DNA of 64,000 nt from Paraburkholderia youngii (GCF_013366925.1 NZ_JAALDK010000001.1:3465165-3529164), one strand, 5' to 3'. Counted from the first letter of the stretch, positions 18,534-27,540 are shown. Notes: generated from the sequence alone by a model not told the origin. Numbers and translations are program-made.

Positions 18534-19535
18534 CTACGACAGATACGCCTGCGCGACATTGATCAACTGCACGCGGTTGCGCACGTTGAACAACTGCCGC
18601 AAGCGCCGCAGATGATAGTCGACGTTATGCGGCGACAGGCCGAGGAAATACGCGATCTCCTTGTCCCGCTGCCCCTGCACGACCGCCTTCAGCACCGCAT
18701 GCTGCAGCTTGCTCAGCGCGATGCGCTGCTGCTGCGCGGGCGCGATGCCGATCACGCTTTTCGCGTGCGTCCAGATGAACTCGTGAATCGAGTGCGCGAA
18801 CATCAGCGTTTCCGCGACGATCGATTCGGTCATCCAGCGCGGGTTGCCGATCGCCGAGTTGAAGCACAGGCTCGCGCTCAGTTCCGGCTCCGGCAGCGGC
18901 ATCTGCGTGAGAATGCCGCTCTTGCGCCCGGCCGCTTCCAGCATGTCGATCAAAGCGCCGAGCCGCTCGCTGCGCAACTGCGCGCGCGGCAGATCGGCGC
19001 GCAGATCGGCGGTATTCCACAGAAACGGCATGCCGGTCGGCGACGCGTGCGCGACGCGCGGATCGAGCTCGAAATAGCGCTCTCGGAAATAGCGCGTGAG
19101 CCATGCCTGCGACTCGTAACTCGTCAATACGAACATCGTCTTGTGATGCGACGACGTGCGCGTGGCGGTATAGCTGAACGAGTCGAAGCCCAGCTGCCTG
19201 ATGCGCTGACGCACGAACTCCATGCGGTCCTGCGCGCTGCCGAACCGTCCGAGCGGACTGATCAGCGGCGCGGCGCGGCGCGCCGCGGGCGACGGCGTGC
19301 CGATCTCCTCCTCGGTAAACAGAGTCAGAAAGCCACTGCGCCCCGCGCCATTCACGGTACGGGGAGACATCTTCACTGTTTCAGCCGCGTGGGCTGATTT
19401 CGCGGCGTGCCGCGCGCCGGCCGGGTAAGCCGGTTGGGCGGATGCCGCTCTCGGGTGTGCTGCCGACGCGTGCCCGGCTTCGCCTTGCGGCGAGCCGTTC
19501 AGCCATTGCGGCAGCGTATCGCATTCATGTTCCAT
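18534..19535 (-). CDS. LuxR solo with autoinducer-binding domain
   Basis: A 333-residue regulator. Residues about 100-250 are an autoinducer-binding domain and 270-330 a LuxR helix-turn-helix (DKEIAYFLGLSPHNVDYHL). Trp145, Tyr149, Asp158, Pro159 and Trp173 have exactly the spacing of TraR W57, Y61, D70, P71 and W85, which contact acyl-homoserine lactone, so lactone binding is likely. The HTH glutamate (TraR E178) is glutamine. The N-terminal 95 residues are an extra Ala/Pro/His-rich stretch not usual in LuxR proteins. I chose the ATG at 19535; a TTG at 19583 is in frame. There is no luxI nearby. It is divergent from the AraC gene. Confidence 0.85.
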   Translation of the reverse strand: MEHECDTLPQWLNGSPQGEAGHASAAHPRAASAQPAYPAGARHAAKSAHAAETVKMSPRTVNGAGRSGFLTLFTEEEIGTPSPAARRAAPLISPLGRFGSAQDRMEFVRQRIRQLGFDSFSYTATRTSSHHKTMFVLTSYESQAWLTRYFRERYFELDPRVAHASPTGMPFLWNTADLRADLPRAQLRSERLGALIDMLEAAGRKSGILTQMPLPEPELSASLCFNSAIGNPRWMTESIVAETLMFAHSIHEFIWTHAKSVIGIAPAQQQRIALSKLQHAVLKAVVQGQRDKEIAYFLGLSPHNVDYHLRRLRQLFNVRNRVQLINVAQAYLS

Positions 19536-19717
19536 GAAACGGTAGCTCCGGCGTTCTAAACGCGTGAAATTCGACAACCTCAATGATTAGCGATTTCGTG
19601 AAATGTCGGTAGCCGGTTCCTTGCTATCATTTTTGTGATCTTGCGCTGACAGTGGACCGGCAATACGGGTACGGCGGCGCTTCTCCTTCCATACGGCACC
19701 TCCTTCGAAGGGATGTG

Positions 19718-20629
19718 ATGGCACGAATTCCCAAGCTCACGACGACGCTCGCCTACGACCGCTATATGGCCGGCCAGCGGCTCGTGTCGAGCGTGGATCG
19801 CGAGTGGCGGCATCTGGTGCTGCGCTCGTATCTCGAACCGGTGCGGCAAGACCTGCTCGAAGCGCCCGGTTTGCGCGACTTCACGCTGATGACGCTCGCG
19901 AGCGGCGCCGAGCATCTCGAACGCAACCTCGGCGGAACTTGGGAAAGCGCCGATATGCGCGTGAACGACCTGTGGTTCGTGCCGCCCACGCCGATCTCGT
20001 GGCGCTGGCATTCGATCAGCGACGAGCCGTTGTCTACCTTGCACGTGCACATCGAGCGCGATTTGCTCGACAGCGTCGCGCAACAGATGGGGCTCGACGC
20101 GTCGCGTGAACTGTCGCTCGGCGACGCGATGCGCTTCAACGATCCGCTGATCGCCGCGATGCTTGCCGCACTGCATCGCGCCGCCCGCGATCCCGCCGAT
20201 TCGCGTCTGTATGTCGATACGCTGGTTCACGCGCTCGCCGCGCACCTGCTGCAGCACTATTCGAGCGGCAACGGCGCGCGCCGCGGCAGCGCGACGAGGC
20301 CCGAACGGCTGGTGCCGCGCCGCATCCGCCGGGTGACCGACTACATCCGCGCCAATCTCGCCGAAGATCTGGCAATCGCCGAACTGGCCGAGCAGGCCGG
20401 CCTAAGCAGTTTTCATTTTGCCCGGGTGTTTCGCCGCGAGACCGGGGAGACGCCACACCAGTTCGTCACGCGCTTACGGCTCGAGGAAGCGGCGAGGCTG
20501 CTGCGCGCCACGGATCGAACCGTGCTGCAAATCGCGCTCGAAGTCGGCTTCGAGAATGCCGGTCACTTCTCCGTGCAATTCAAGCGTGGCTATGGCGCGA
20601 CGCCGCTCGCCTACCGGCTGCGCGGTTGA
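19718..20629 (+). CDS. AraC family transcriptional regulator
   Basis: A 303-residue protein whose C-terminal 100 residues carry both helix-turn-helix units of the AraC family: LAIAELAEQAGLSSFHFARVF and, after RLRLEEAARLL, IALEVGFENAGHFSVQFKRGYGATP. The N-terminal 190 residues are a sensor domain of unknown ligand, with the FVPPTPISWRWHS segment often seen in regulators of aromatic or stress genes. The start at 19718 has GAAGGG seven bases upstream; a GTG at 19652 is in frame but lacks a site. It may regulate the DUF3830 gene downstream or the divergent LuxR gene. Confidence 0.88.
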   Translation: MARIPKLTTTLAYDRYMAGQRLVSSVDREWRHLVLRSYLEPVRQDLLEAPGLRDFTLMTLASGAEHLERNLGGTWESADMRVNDLWFVPPTPISWRWHSISDEPLSTLHVHIERDLLDSVAQQMGLDASRELSLGDAMRFNDPLIAAMLAALHRAARDPADSRLYVDTLVHALAAHLLQHYSSGNGARRGSATRPERLVPRRIRRVTDYIRANLAEDLAIAELAEQAGLSSFHFARVFRRETGETPHQFVTRLRLEEAARLLRATDRTVLQIALEVGFENAGHFSVQFKRGYGATPLAYRLRG

Positions 20630-20909
20630 GATGGACGAGCCGCAACGGCTTGTTTTTTTCTCCAGTCGGAATCACGCACCTGCGCAGTGTGCGTTGCATT
20701 GCGCGGCTTGCAAACTACGAACATTCGTGGCTGCGCGCGCTGCAAACTGGCATCGCACGTCGCGCAAGGCTTTGCGGCTCGGCCCGCCACCTGCGATCGT
20801 ATCTGGTCTAACTGGACTGACCGCGACGCGCACAAGTGTACCTGTCGAAACCTTGCATCGGACGACAGAATCGAAGCGCCTTTCAATTTCATACACCGGA
20901 TAACGCGCC

Positions 20910-21335
20910 ATGACCCGACTCAAGATGACCGCCTGCGGCCACCCCTTCATCGCCGAAACGCATCCCGATGCGCCGCAGACCGTGGCCGCGTTCCTGAAGC
21001 TGCTGCCGTACCGGCAGAAGCTGATCCACGTGCGCTGGAGCGGCGAGGGCTGCTGGGTGCCGCTCGGCGAATTCAAGCTCGAGAACGACGGGGTCGCGGT
21101 CGGCTTCGAGAATCACACGAGCCATCCGTCGGTCGGCGACATCCTGTTCTATCCGGGCGGCTATAGCGAGACCGAGATCATCCTCGCCTATGGCTCGTGC
21201 TGCTTCGCGAGCAAGATGGGGCAACTCGCGGGCAATCATTTTCTGACGATCGTCGAAGGCCGGGAGAAACTGCGCGAACTCGGCACGAAGGTGCTGTGGG
21301 AGGGTGCGCAGGAGGTGGTGTTCGAGAGGTTTTGA
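20910..21335 (+). CDS. DUF3830 family protein, cyclophilin-like
   Basis: A 141-residue protein. The block VRWSGEGCWVPLGE, the SHPSVGDILFYPGGYSETEIILAYG stretch read in pieces, and the G-NHFLTI ending are typical of DUF3830, which has a cyclophilin-like barrel but no known activity. Such genes often sit near amidohydrolases or transporters; here the upstream neighbour is an AraC regulator 280 bp away, and that gap shows nothing else. No signal peptide. Confidence 0.8.
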   Translation: MTRLKMTACGHPFIAETHPDAPQTVAAFLKLLPYRQKLIHVRWSGEGCWVPLGEFKLENDGVAVGFENHTSHPSVGDILFYPGGYSETEIILAYGSCCFASKMGQLAGNHFLTIVEGREKLRELGTKVLWEGAQEVVFERF

Positions 21336-21456
21336 GCGGGCCGCACTTCCTTGCTGGGCATACGCGATGCTTGGTTGAAGAGCCGCGTGCGGTCGGGTAC
21401 CGGCCGCGCACGTCAGGCACGCGGCACCGTCTGGCCCGCCCGGCGAGGAGGAGCAA

Positions 21457-22491
21457 ATGCGAGGCATAAATGACAAGGTCCGCGCTGTAGTTTTTGCCAT
21501 GTCGATCGTGCTGCTGTCGGCTTGCGGCGGGGGCGGCAGCGGCAGCGGCGGCTCGAGTAGCGGCGGCGGCACGGCGACCGAGCCGGCCGGCGGCGTCAAG
21601 CTGCAGGTGGTGTCGTTCGGCGACAGCCTGTCGGACGTCGGGACCTATGCGCCCCTCGCGAGTGCGGTGGGCGGCGGCCGTTTCACCACCAACCCCGGCC
21701 AGGTATGGGCCCAGAACGTCGCGCAATACTACGGCGATACGCTGAGCGCCGCGTTCACGATCGATCTCACGCACAGGCTGAGTGCGCAGAGCGGCCTCGG
21801 TTATGCGGAAGGCGGCTCGACCGTGGCGACACCGGCGAACCAGTACGACTACCTGAGCGACGTCATCGGCAACATCGAAATGCCGGTCAATCAGCAACTG
21901 TCGAGCTATCTGGGCGCTCACGGCAGCTTCAACGCCAATCAGCTGGTGCTCGTGTGGGCGGGCTCGAACGATGTGCTGCGCGCCGGCAACCTGCCCGCCG
22001 CTGCGCCGGTCGTGCAGGCGGCGGCCACCACGCTCGCCCAGCTCGTCGGGCAGATCGTGCAGAACGGCGGCGTGCATGTGGTGGTGATCAATGTGCCGAA
22101 TATCGGGCTGTCGCCGAAGGGGCTCGCTTCGGCCGATGGTGGCGCGAACCTCACGCAGTTGTCGCAGCTATTCAACGCTACGTTGAATAGCGCGCTGCAA
22201 ACCGATGGGCTGCAATCGAAGGTGATCGAGATCGATTCGTACACGTGGACGAATCAGGTGATCGGAAACTTTCAGGCGAACGGCTTTACCGTGTCGAATA
22301 CGGGGCAGGCCTGCGACCCGAAGAAAACGCCCGATGACACCTCGCTGCTATGCTCGCCGGCGACCTATGTGAGCGCCAACGCGGATCGGACTTACATGTT
22401 CGCCGATGATCTGCATCCGACCACGCATATGCATGCATTGTTTGCGCAGTTCGTCGAGCAGCAGATCGCGCATAGCGGGTTGGGGCGGTGA
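21457..22491 (+). CDS. GDSL/SGNH esterase lipoprotein
   Basis: A 344-residue lipoprotein. The signal peptide ends in the lipobox LLSAC with Cys23 as the lipidated residue, followed by a Gly/Ser linker. The catalytic blocks are FGDSLSDVG (Ser57), GSND in block III, and DDLHPTTHMHALFAQF with the Asp/His pair in block V. So it is an outer-membrane-attached esterase or lipase of GDSL family II, resembling thermolabile-haemolysin-type enzymes. A strong GAGGAGG site precedes the ATG. No linked chaperone or secretion gene. Confidence 0.88.
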   Translation: MRGINDKVRAVVFAMSIVLLSACGGGGSGSGGSSSGGGTATEPAGGVKLQVVSFGDSLSDVGTYAPLASAVGGGRFTTNPGQVWAQNVAQYYGDTLSAAFTIDLTHRLSAQSGLGYAEGGSTVATPANQYDYLSDVIGNIEMPVNQQLSSYLGAHGSFNANQLVLVWAGSNDVLRAGNLPAAAPVVQAAATTLAQLVGQIVQNGGVHVVVINVPNIGLSPKGLASADGGANLTQLSQLFNATLNSALQTDGLQSKVIEIDSYTWTNQVIGNFQANGFTVSNTGQACDPKKTPDDTSLLCSPATYVSANADRTYMFADDLHPTTHMHALFAQFVEQQIAHSGLGR

Positions 22492-22566
22492 GAGGTGCAC
22501 CGCGGCGTGGCCTGTTTTCGGCACCCCGTCCTTCAACCAGGCCGGGGTGCGCGCCACATCACATCG

Positions 22567-22695
22567 TCACTTGAACAACTTCGTCGCCTGCGTCAGCGTA
22601 TTGATGACTCCCCACGCAAGCGGCACCATCACATACAGCCAGAACACCGCGAGCATCACCTTGTTGGTCGGATGTACGGTTTGAACGGTCGACAT
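22567..22695 (-). CDS. MFS transporter small subunit, 42 residues
   Basis: A very short gene (MSTVQTVHPTNKVMLAVF, then LYVMVPLAWGVINTL) with one transmembrane helix flanked by charged ends. AGGAG lies six bases before the ATG. It begins 10 bp after the stop of the OFA-family transporter on the same strand. Small single-helix proteins in this position are known next to oxalate/formate-type antiporters, so it is probably an accessory subunit that stabilises the transporter (inference). Too short to be called by length alone; the site, helix and position support it. Confidence 0.8.
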   Translation of the reverse strand: MSTVQTVHPTNKVMLAVFWLYVMVPLAWGVINTLTQATKLFK

Positions 22696-22705
22696 ACGGA
22701 TCTCC

Positions 22706-24109
22706 TCACGCGCCTTTGGCGACTTGTGCATCGGTCATGTGGTGCTTCTCGTCCACACGCTTGACCAGCAGGTTGCAGATAAAGCCGATCACGAGCAGCA
22801 CGGCCATGATGTGTACGGTCATCGTGTACGCGTCCGCTTTCGCTACGCCGTTCGCGACTTCATACGCGCGGATGTAGTTGACGAGCACCGGACCCGCAAC
22901 GCCGGCCGCGGCCCACGCGGTCAACAGACGTCCATGAATGCCGCCGACGAACGTCGTGCCGAACATGTCGGCGAGATAGGCCGGCACCGTTGCGAAGCCG
23001 CCGCCGTACATCGACAGGATGATGCAGTACGTCAGCACGAACAGCGCGATCTGTCCGTTCGCGGCGAAGCTCGGTACGAGGTAGTAGAGCACCGCGCCGA
23101 GCGCGAAGAAGATGTAGTAGGTGTTCTTGCGGCCGATCCAGTCCGACGCCGACGCCCACACGAAACGCCCACCCATGTTGAACAGCGACAGGAGCCCGAC
23201 GAAGCCGGCCGCCGCGGCAGCCGTCACCGTGTTCTTGAAGCTCTCCTGGATCATCACCGAGGCCTGGCCGAGAATGCCGATGCCAGCCGTCACGTTCAGG
23301 AACAGCACGAGCCAGATCAGATAGAACTGCGGTGTCTTCAGCGCCTGGTCGATATGCACGTGATTGCTCGTGATCAGCCGGTGCTGCGTCGCTGCGGGCG
23401 GCGTCCAGCCGGCCGGCTTCCAGTCCGCCGGCGGCACGCGGATCGCAAGCGCGCCGATCGTCATCGAGATGAAATAGACGATGCCGAGCACGATGAAGGT
23501 CTCCGCGACGCCGATGCTCGTCGCGCTTTGAAAGTGCTTCATCAGCGCGACCGACAACGGCGCCGCGATCATCGCGCCGCCGCCGAAGCCCATGATCGCC
23601 ATGCCGGTCGCCATGCCGCGGCGGTCCGGAAACCAGCGGATCAGCGTCGACACCGGCGACACATAACCGAGCCCCAGCCCGATCCCGCCGATCACGCCGT
23701 AGCCGAGATACAGCAGCACGATCTGATGCAGGTACACGCCGAGCGCGGACACGAGGAAGCCGCCGCCGAAACAGCAAGCGGCCGTGAACATCGTGCGGCG
23801 CGGACCGACGTGTTCGAGCCATTTGCCGGCGAACGCCGCCGACAAACCGAGGAACACGATCGCAAGCGAAAAGATCCAGCCGAGCGCGGTCAGCGACCAG
23901 TCATCGGGCGCGGACTGCGTGATGCCGACCACCTTGGTCAGCGGTCCGTTGAAGACCGAGAACGCGTAGGCCTGGCCGATGCACAGATGCACGGCCAGAG
24001 CGGCGGGAGGCACCATCCAGCGCGAGAAACCGGGCTGCGCGATGGTGGCCTGTTTCGAAAAGAATGGGGCTGAACCTTGTTGGCTGCCCGGCTCGCTGAT
24101 GCTACTCAT
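22706..24109 (-). CDS. OFA-family MFS transporter
   Basis: A 467-residue carrier with twelve transmembrane segments. It has WFPDRRGMATGMAIMGFGGGA after helix 4/5 and GLLSLFNMGGRFVWASASDWIGRK in the central loop, both typical of the oxalate:formate antiporter family; FGTTFVGGIHG marks the late part. The substrate may be formate, oxalate or another monocarboxylate. It differs clearly from the OxlT-like protein at 34.1 kb, so the island has two OFA carriers. It forms a pair with the 42-residue subunit. Confidence 0.88.
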   Translation of the reverse strand: MSSISEPGSQQGSAPFFSKQATIAQPGFSRWMVPPAALAVHLCIGQAYAFSVFNGPLTKVVGITQSAPDDWSLTALGWIFSLAIVFLGLSAAFAGKWLEHVGPRRTMFTAACCFGGGFLVSALGVYLHQIVLLYLGYGVIGGIGLGLGYVSPVSTLIRWFPDRRGMATGMAIMGFGGGAMIAAPLSVALMKHFQSATSIGVAETFIVLGIVYFISMTIGALAIRVPPADWKPAGWTPPAATQHRLITSNHVHIDQALKTPQFYLIWLVLFLNVTAGIGILGQASVMIQESFKNTVTAAAAAGFVGLLSLFNMGGRFVWASASDWIGRKNTYYIFFALGAVLYYLVPSFAANGQIALFVLTYCIILSMYGGGFATVPAYLADMFGTTFVGGIHGRLLTAWAAAGVAGPVLVNYIRAYEVANGVAKADAYTMTVHIMAVLLVIGFICNLLVKRVDEKHHMTDAQVAKGA

Positions 24110-24523
24110 AAGTGGGTCTCCTTACAGTTGTTCTGTTTATCGGCGTTTCGTGCAATTACCTGAGGCGGCGGAGTGTAACTTGCGCGGGCGGCCCCGTCAT
24201 CGCTATATGTACTTTTATTTCATATGACCGGTCCAACACACCCGAAAATCATGCCTGGGTCGACAATAGGACGTGGACGATGGCTTCGCAATATGAAGCG
24301 CGCGGACATAAGGTGTGATCCTGGTCAAACGCGACGACTCTTCACGCGATTCTGCAAATCGTGGGACGCGCCGAACGGGTCGCCCCGAACTTTCGACTAG
24401 AGGCACTATGCAAAGTGCGCGACAAGCGAGCCGCGCAGGTCGCCCGGCACGAAAAAGAAACGGGCCGGCGCTGCTTCTTTGCCACGTCGGCCCGTCGTGT
24501 ATCGGCGGCGAGTTTCGCCGGTA
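24110..24523. other. Intergenic region between two transporters
   Basis: 414 bp with no convincing gene; open frames on both strands lack family features. It holds the promoter of the OFA gene (AT-rich near 24205-24235) and the terminator of the MHS transporter. Confidence 0.4.
24450..24495 (-). terminator. Terminator of the MHS transporter gene
   Basis: An 8-bp stem (24460-24467 with 24488-24495). On the minus strand it is followed by TTTCTTTTTC, a good T tract, 30 bp after the stop of the MHS-type transporter. Confidence 0.6.
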
Positions 24524-25843
24524 TCAATCGACCCTGCGGCCGGTCTTCATGCGCGCTGCAACGAGTACCGAAATCAGACAGCCGATCGCCAGATATGCGG
24601 CCACTGGATGCCACGAGCCGCCCGCGAAGCTGACCAGCGCGACCGCGATGAACGGCGTGAAGCCGCCGCCGACCACGCTCGCCACCTGATAGCCGACACC
24701 CGCGCCGCTATAGCGGTACTCGGTGCCGAACAGCTCGGTGAACATCGGCTGCTGCACGCTGACGACCATATCGTGCGCGATGTTGGCAAGCATCACCGCG
24801 AACACGACGATCCATATGGTCGAGCGCGCTTCGAGCGCGAGGAAGAACGGCACCGCGCTGAACACGCCGACCAGCGCGCCGATCATATAGATGCGACGGC
24901 GCCCGAAGCGATCCGCGAGCCACGCGAAGCACGGAATCGTCACACAGCTGAGCGCGCCGACGACGAAGCCGATCGTCAGGAAGAATTCGCGCGGCATGTG
25001 CAGGTTCGTGGTCGAGTAGCTGAGCGCGAACGCGGTGACGATGTACATCGTGAACAGCTCGGCGAGCCGCAGCGCGATGATCAGCAGAAAGGCCTTCGGA
25101 TGGCGCAGCAGCGCTTCGACGATCGGCAGGCGCACGCGGCGCTCGCCATGCTGCCCGACTTTCTCGACGAACTCCTGCGACTCCTCCATGCTCGAGCGGA
25201 TCCACAACGCGATCAGCACCAGCACGACGCTGAACAGGAACGGCAGACGCCAACCCCAGCTGAGGAACGCGGCGTTGTCCATCGAGCGGCTGATCAGCGC
25301 GACGAGACCCGTCGACAGCACGAGCCCGACGCCGTAGCCGACCTGCACGCCGCTGCTGTAGAAGGCCTTCTTTTTCTCGGGCGCGCTTTCGACGGCCATC
25401 AGCGCCGCGCCGCCCCATTCGCCGCCGACCGCGAAGCCCTGGATCGCGCGCAGCGTGACGAGCAGTACCGGCGCCAGCCAGCCGATCGTCGAAAACGCCG
25501 GCAGCAGACCGATCGCGGCTGTCGACAGACCCATCATCATCACGGTGAGCACCAGCATCCGCTTGCGTCCGAGCCGGTCGCCGTAGTGGCCGAACACGAA
25601 GCCGCCGAGCGGGCGGAACAGGAACCCGACGCCGAAGGTCGCGAACGCGGCGAGCGTGCCCATCGCCGGGCCGACGTTCGGGAAGAACTCGGCGTTGAAC
25701 ACGAGCGCGGCGACGATGCCGTACAGCAGGAAGTCGTACCAGTCGACCACGGCGCCGACAAAGCTGCCGAGCGCGGCCTTGCGAGCCTGATTGCGCGCTT
25801 TGCGGTGCGTGGCCACTGCGGCCTGCGGGTGGGTGGTGCTCAT
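24524..25843 (-). CDS. MHS-family MFS symporter (ProP/ShiA-like)
   Basis: A 439-residue metabolite:proton symporter. It opens with SFVGAVVDWYDFLLYG, has FGHYGDRLGRKRMLVLT in loop 2-3, RAIQGFAVGGEWGGA in helix 4 and WLADRFGRRR in loop 8-9, all typical of the MHS family (citrate, ketoglutarate, shikimate, dicarboxylates). The ATG at 25843 is preceded by GAAGGAGAC; a start at 25900 is less likely. The gene is divergent from the GntR gene with a GntR-type palindrome between them, so it probably brings in the substrate of the ThDP/Frc operon. Confidence 0.9.
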   Translation of the reverse strand: MSTTHPQAAVATHRKARNQARKAALGSFVGAVVDWYDFLLYGIVAALVFNAEFFPNVGPAMGTLAAFATFGVGFLFRPLGGFVFGHYGDRLGRKRMLVLTVMMMGLSTAAIGLLPAFSTIGWLAPVLLVTLRAIQGFAVGGEWGGAALMAVESAPEKKKAFYSSGVQVGYGVGLVLSTGLVALISRSMDNAAFLSWGWRLPFLFSVVLVLIALWIRSSMEESQEFVEKVGQHGERRVRLPIVEALLRHPKAFLLIIALRLAELFTMYIVTAFALSYSTTNLHMPREFFLTIGFVVGALSCVTIPCFAWLADRFGRRRIYMIGALVGVFSAVPFFLALEARSTIWIVVFAVMLANIAHDMVVSVQQPMFTELFGTEYRYSGAGVGYQVASVVGGGFTPFIAVALVSFAGGSWHPVAAYLAIGCLISVLVAARMKTGRRVD

Positions 25844-26210
25844 CGAGTCTCCTTCAACGTGACATGGGCTTGAGTCGATCGCGCCGCGCCGGGAGGGCAT
25901 TCGATGCGATCGCTGCGCGGCAGGATGTCCGGAAGGTTAATGACGCGACCCGGAATCCACAATCCGCGCAATGGTAAAAATGCGCGATGATCGCACGCGG
26001 CTGCGCGAATAGCGCGCATTTTGCGTGTTTACACCAAGCGCCAAGGAGCCCATCGCGGGCAATGATGTGGGCGAGCCACGGAGCCTATGGCGTGCTAACG
26101 TGAGGCATCTTAAAAACAACAGTGTTGATATACTACATACCGAATATTGAAAAATGCGGCGTTGCAGCATATGATTGAGGAATCATCTTTCTCAATCTTC
26201 GGAGTTGCAC
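25844..26210. other. Divergent regulatory region
   Basis: 367 bp between the MHS transporter and the small ORF in front of the GntR gene. It is AT-rich around 26100-26180 and contains the operator-like site at 26123-26142. No gene seen. Confidence 0.4.
26123..26142. promoter_or_regulatory. GntR-type operator, copy 1
   Basis: TGTTGATATACTACATACCG. Its reverse complement shares GGTATGT and TATATCAACA with the sites at 27261 and 27424. It lies between the divergent MHS transporter and the GntR gene. Confidence 0.55.
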
Positions 26211-26429
26211 GTGGAATTCGTACCTCTCGCGCTGTTCGCCGTCGCTGTCGCAGGGTTGGGCTGTGCCGCCACCGTTTTGCTGACCGACTGGATTCCCGAC
26301 TCGATCGGAGCGCGTGCATCGCAGCATGGCCGCTTCGTGGGGCTCGGCGAGCAGCGCGGCAAAGCGGCGGCGCCGAATCGCGCGCGTGTTCAAGCAGAGG
26401 CGATGAATGTCGTCAGAACTTCCAACTGA
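26211..26429 (+). CDS. Small hypothetical single-helix protein
   Basis: A possible 72-residue protein from GTG at 26211, with CGGAG seven bases in front. Residues 4-24 (VPLALFAVAVAGLGCAATVL) form one hydrophobic helix; the rest is polar. It overlaps the start of the GntR gene by 23 bp in another frame, so it could be a real membrane peptide or a leader that couples translation to the regulator. No family recognised. Confidence 0.35.
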   Translation: MEFVPLALFAVAVAGLGCAATVLLTDWIPDSIGARASQHGRFVGLGEQRGKAAAPNRARVQAEAMNVVRTSN

Positions 26430-27126
26430 AACAGTGGCCACCCCGTTGACCCTGTCGTTGCAGCCTATCGGCGCGAGCGCGAGCTTGCGCGATCAGGCGT
26501 ATGCGATGCTGCGTCAGGCAATCGCCGACGCGGATATCTACCAGAATCGCGAAGAGATCCGTCTCGACGAGCGCGTGCTCAGCGAATCGCTCGGCGTGAG
26601 CCGCACGCCGGTGCGCGAGGCGATGACACTGCTCGAGCAGGAGGGCTTTCTGCGCATGGTGCCGCGGCGCGGCATCTACATCGTGCGCAAGAGCAAGCGC
26701 GAAATCGTCGAGATGATCCAGATGTGGGCCGCGCTCGAAAGCATGGCCGCGCGTCTTGCCACGCTGCATGCGACCGACGAGGAAATCGGCCGCCTGCGTC
26801 ATATGTTCGACAATTTCCGCGACACGACGCCGGCCGAGCATATCGCCGAGTATTCGGACGCGAACATCGCGTTTCACCAGGCGATCGTCGAGTTGTCGAA
26901 GTCGCAGATCATTCTCGACACCATCAAAAACATCTTCATCCACGTGCGCGCGATCCGGCGCATGACCATCTCGCAGAGCGACCGGGCCGCGCGCTCGATC
27001 GTCGATCATCTGCGCATCATCGAGGCGCTGGAGAAGCGTGATACCGAACTGGCCGAGCGGCTCACGCGTCAGCATTCGCTCGATCTCGCGGCGTTCGTCG
27101 AAGCCAATTGCGATTTTCTCGATTGA
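26407..27126 (+). CDS. GntR family regulator (FadR/FCD subgroup)
   Basis: A 239-residue regulator. The winged helix-turn-helix includes LDERVLSESLGVSRTPVREAMTLL read in pieces and ends with RRGIYIV. The C-terminal FCD domain carries the metal-ligand pattern Asp in SDANIAFHQAI (D and H), then a later His in IVDHLRIIEAL and LTRQH. This subgroup senses organic acids bound to a metal. It sits between the MHS transporter and the ThDP/Frc/FAH operon. Three copies of a palindrome in the flanking gaps fit autoregulation and control of both neighbours. A strong terminator follows. Confidence 0.9.
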   Translation: MSSELPTETVATPLTLSLQPIGASASLRDQAYAMLRQAIADADIYQNREEIRLDERVLSESLGVSRTPVREAMTLLEQEGFLRMVPRRGIYIVRKSKREIVEMIQMWAALESMAARLATLHATDEEIGRLRHMFDNFRDTTPAEHIAEYSDANIAFHQAIVELSKSQIILDTIKNIFIHVRAIRRMTISQSDRAARSIVDHLRIIEALEKRDTELAERLTRQHSLDLAAFVEANCDFLD

Positions 27127-27161
27127 TGGCGGCGTAGACGCCTGATTGCCTTCTGATGTCG

Positions 27162-27195
27162 AAAGCCCGCGGTGTGCAAGCACCGCGGGCTTTTT
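27162..27195 (+). terminator. Terminator of the GntR gene
   Basis: A 13-bp stem (27162-27174 with 27181-27193), a six-base loop and a T5 tract. It closes the regulator transcript 36 bp after its stop. Confidence 0.8.
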
Positions 27196-27260
27196 GCGTT
27201 CGCGCGCTTCGAGCGAGCACCCCGCTGCGGGATAAACCGTGCTTGACGGTCTTAAAAATA

Positions 27261-27280
27261 TGGTATGTGATATATCAACA
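27261..27280. promoter_or_regulatory. GntR-type operator, copy 2
   Basis: TGGTATGTGATATATCAACA, upstream of the ThDP lyase gene. It matches copies 1 and 3 in the core GGTATGTGATATATCA. The surrounding 27127-27540 gap of 414 bp otherwise holds only the terminator and copy 3. Confidence 0.6.
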
Positions 27281-27423
27281 ACGACAGCCACCATTCGCGA
27301 CTCGGTGTTTTCCCTTGAAACAAACGCCGCAAAGCCTTGCAGATTCAGCGCAAAGCGACGGCTGGCAAGCTTGAGCAGCACGAACCTCGCGCCGTTTCTG
27401 TCTCGAAATTTGGCTTGAACCAA

Positions 27424-27444
27424 TGTGATATATCACATACGGTA
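27424..27444. promoter_or_regulatory. GntR-type operator, copy 3
   Basis: The core TGTGATATATCACA (27424-27437) is a perfect 14-bp palindrome; the flank ATACGGTA continues the match to copies 1 and 2. It lies 117 bp before the ThDP lyase start, a place suited to repression. Confidence 0.65.
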
Positions 27445-27540
27445 TCTTCGAAGCCGTGAGACGTCGGTGCAGCCGGACGTATATCGAAGCGGACGCGTCC
27501 GTCGATAACCGTTGCACATCCGATAGATGAGGAGATGACC

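Noticed and set aside
22521..22550. An 8-bp hairpin after the GDSL lipoprotein gene
   Set aside because: No T tract on either strand; too weak to call a terminator.
22724..24073. A 449-residue plus-strand frame opposite the OFA transporter
   Set aside because: Arg/His-rich antisense frame with no membrane segments or family motifs.
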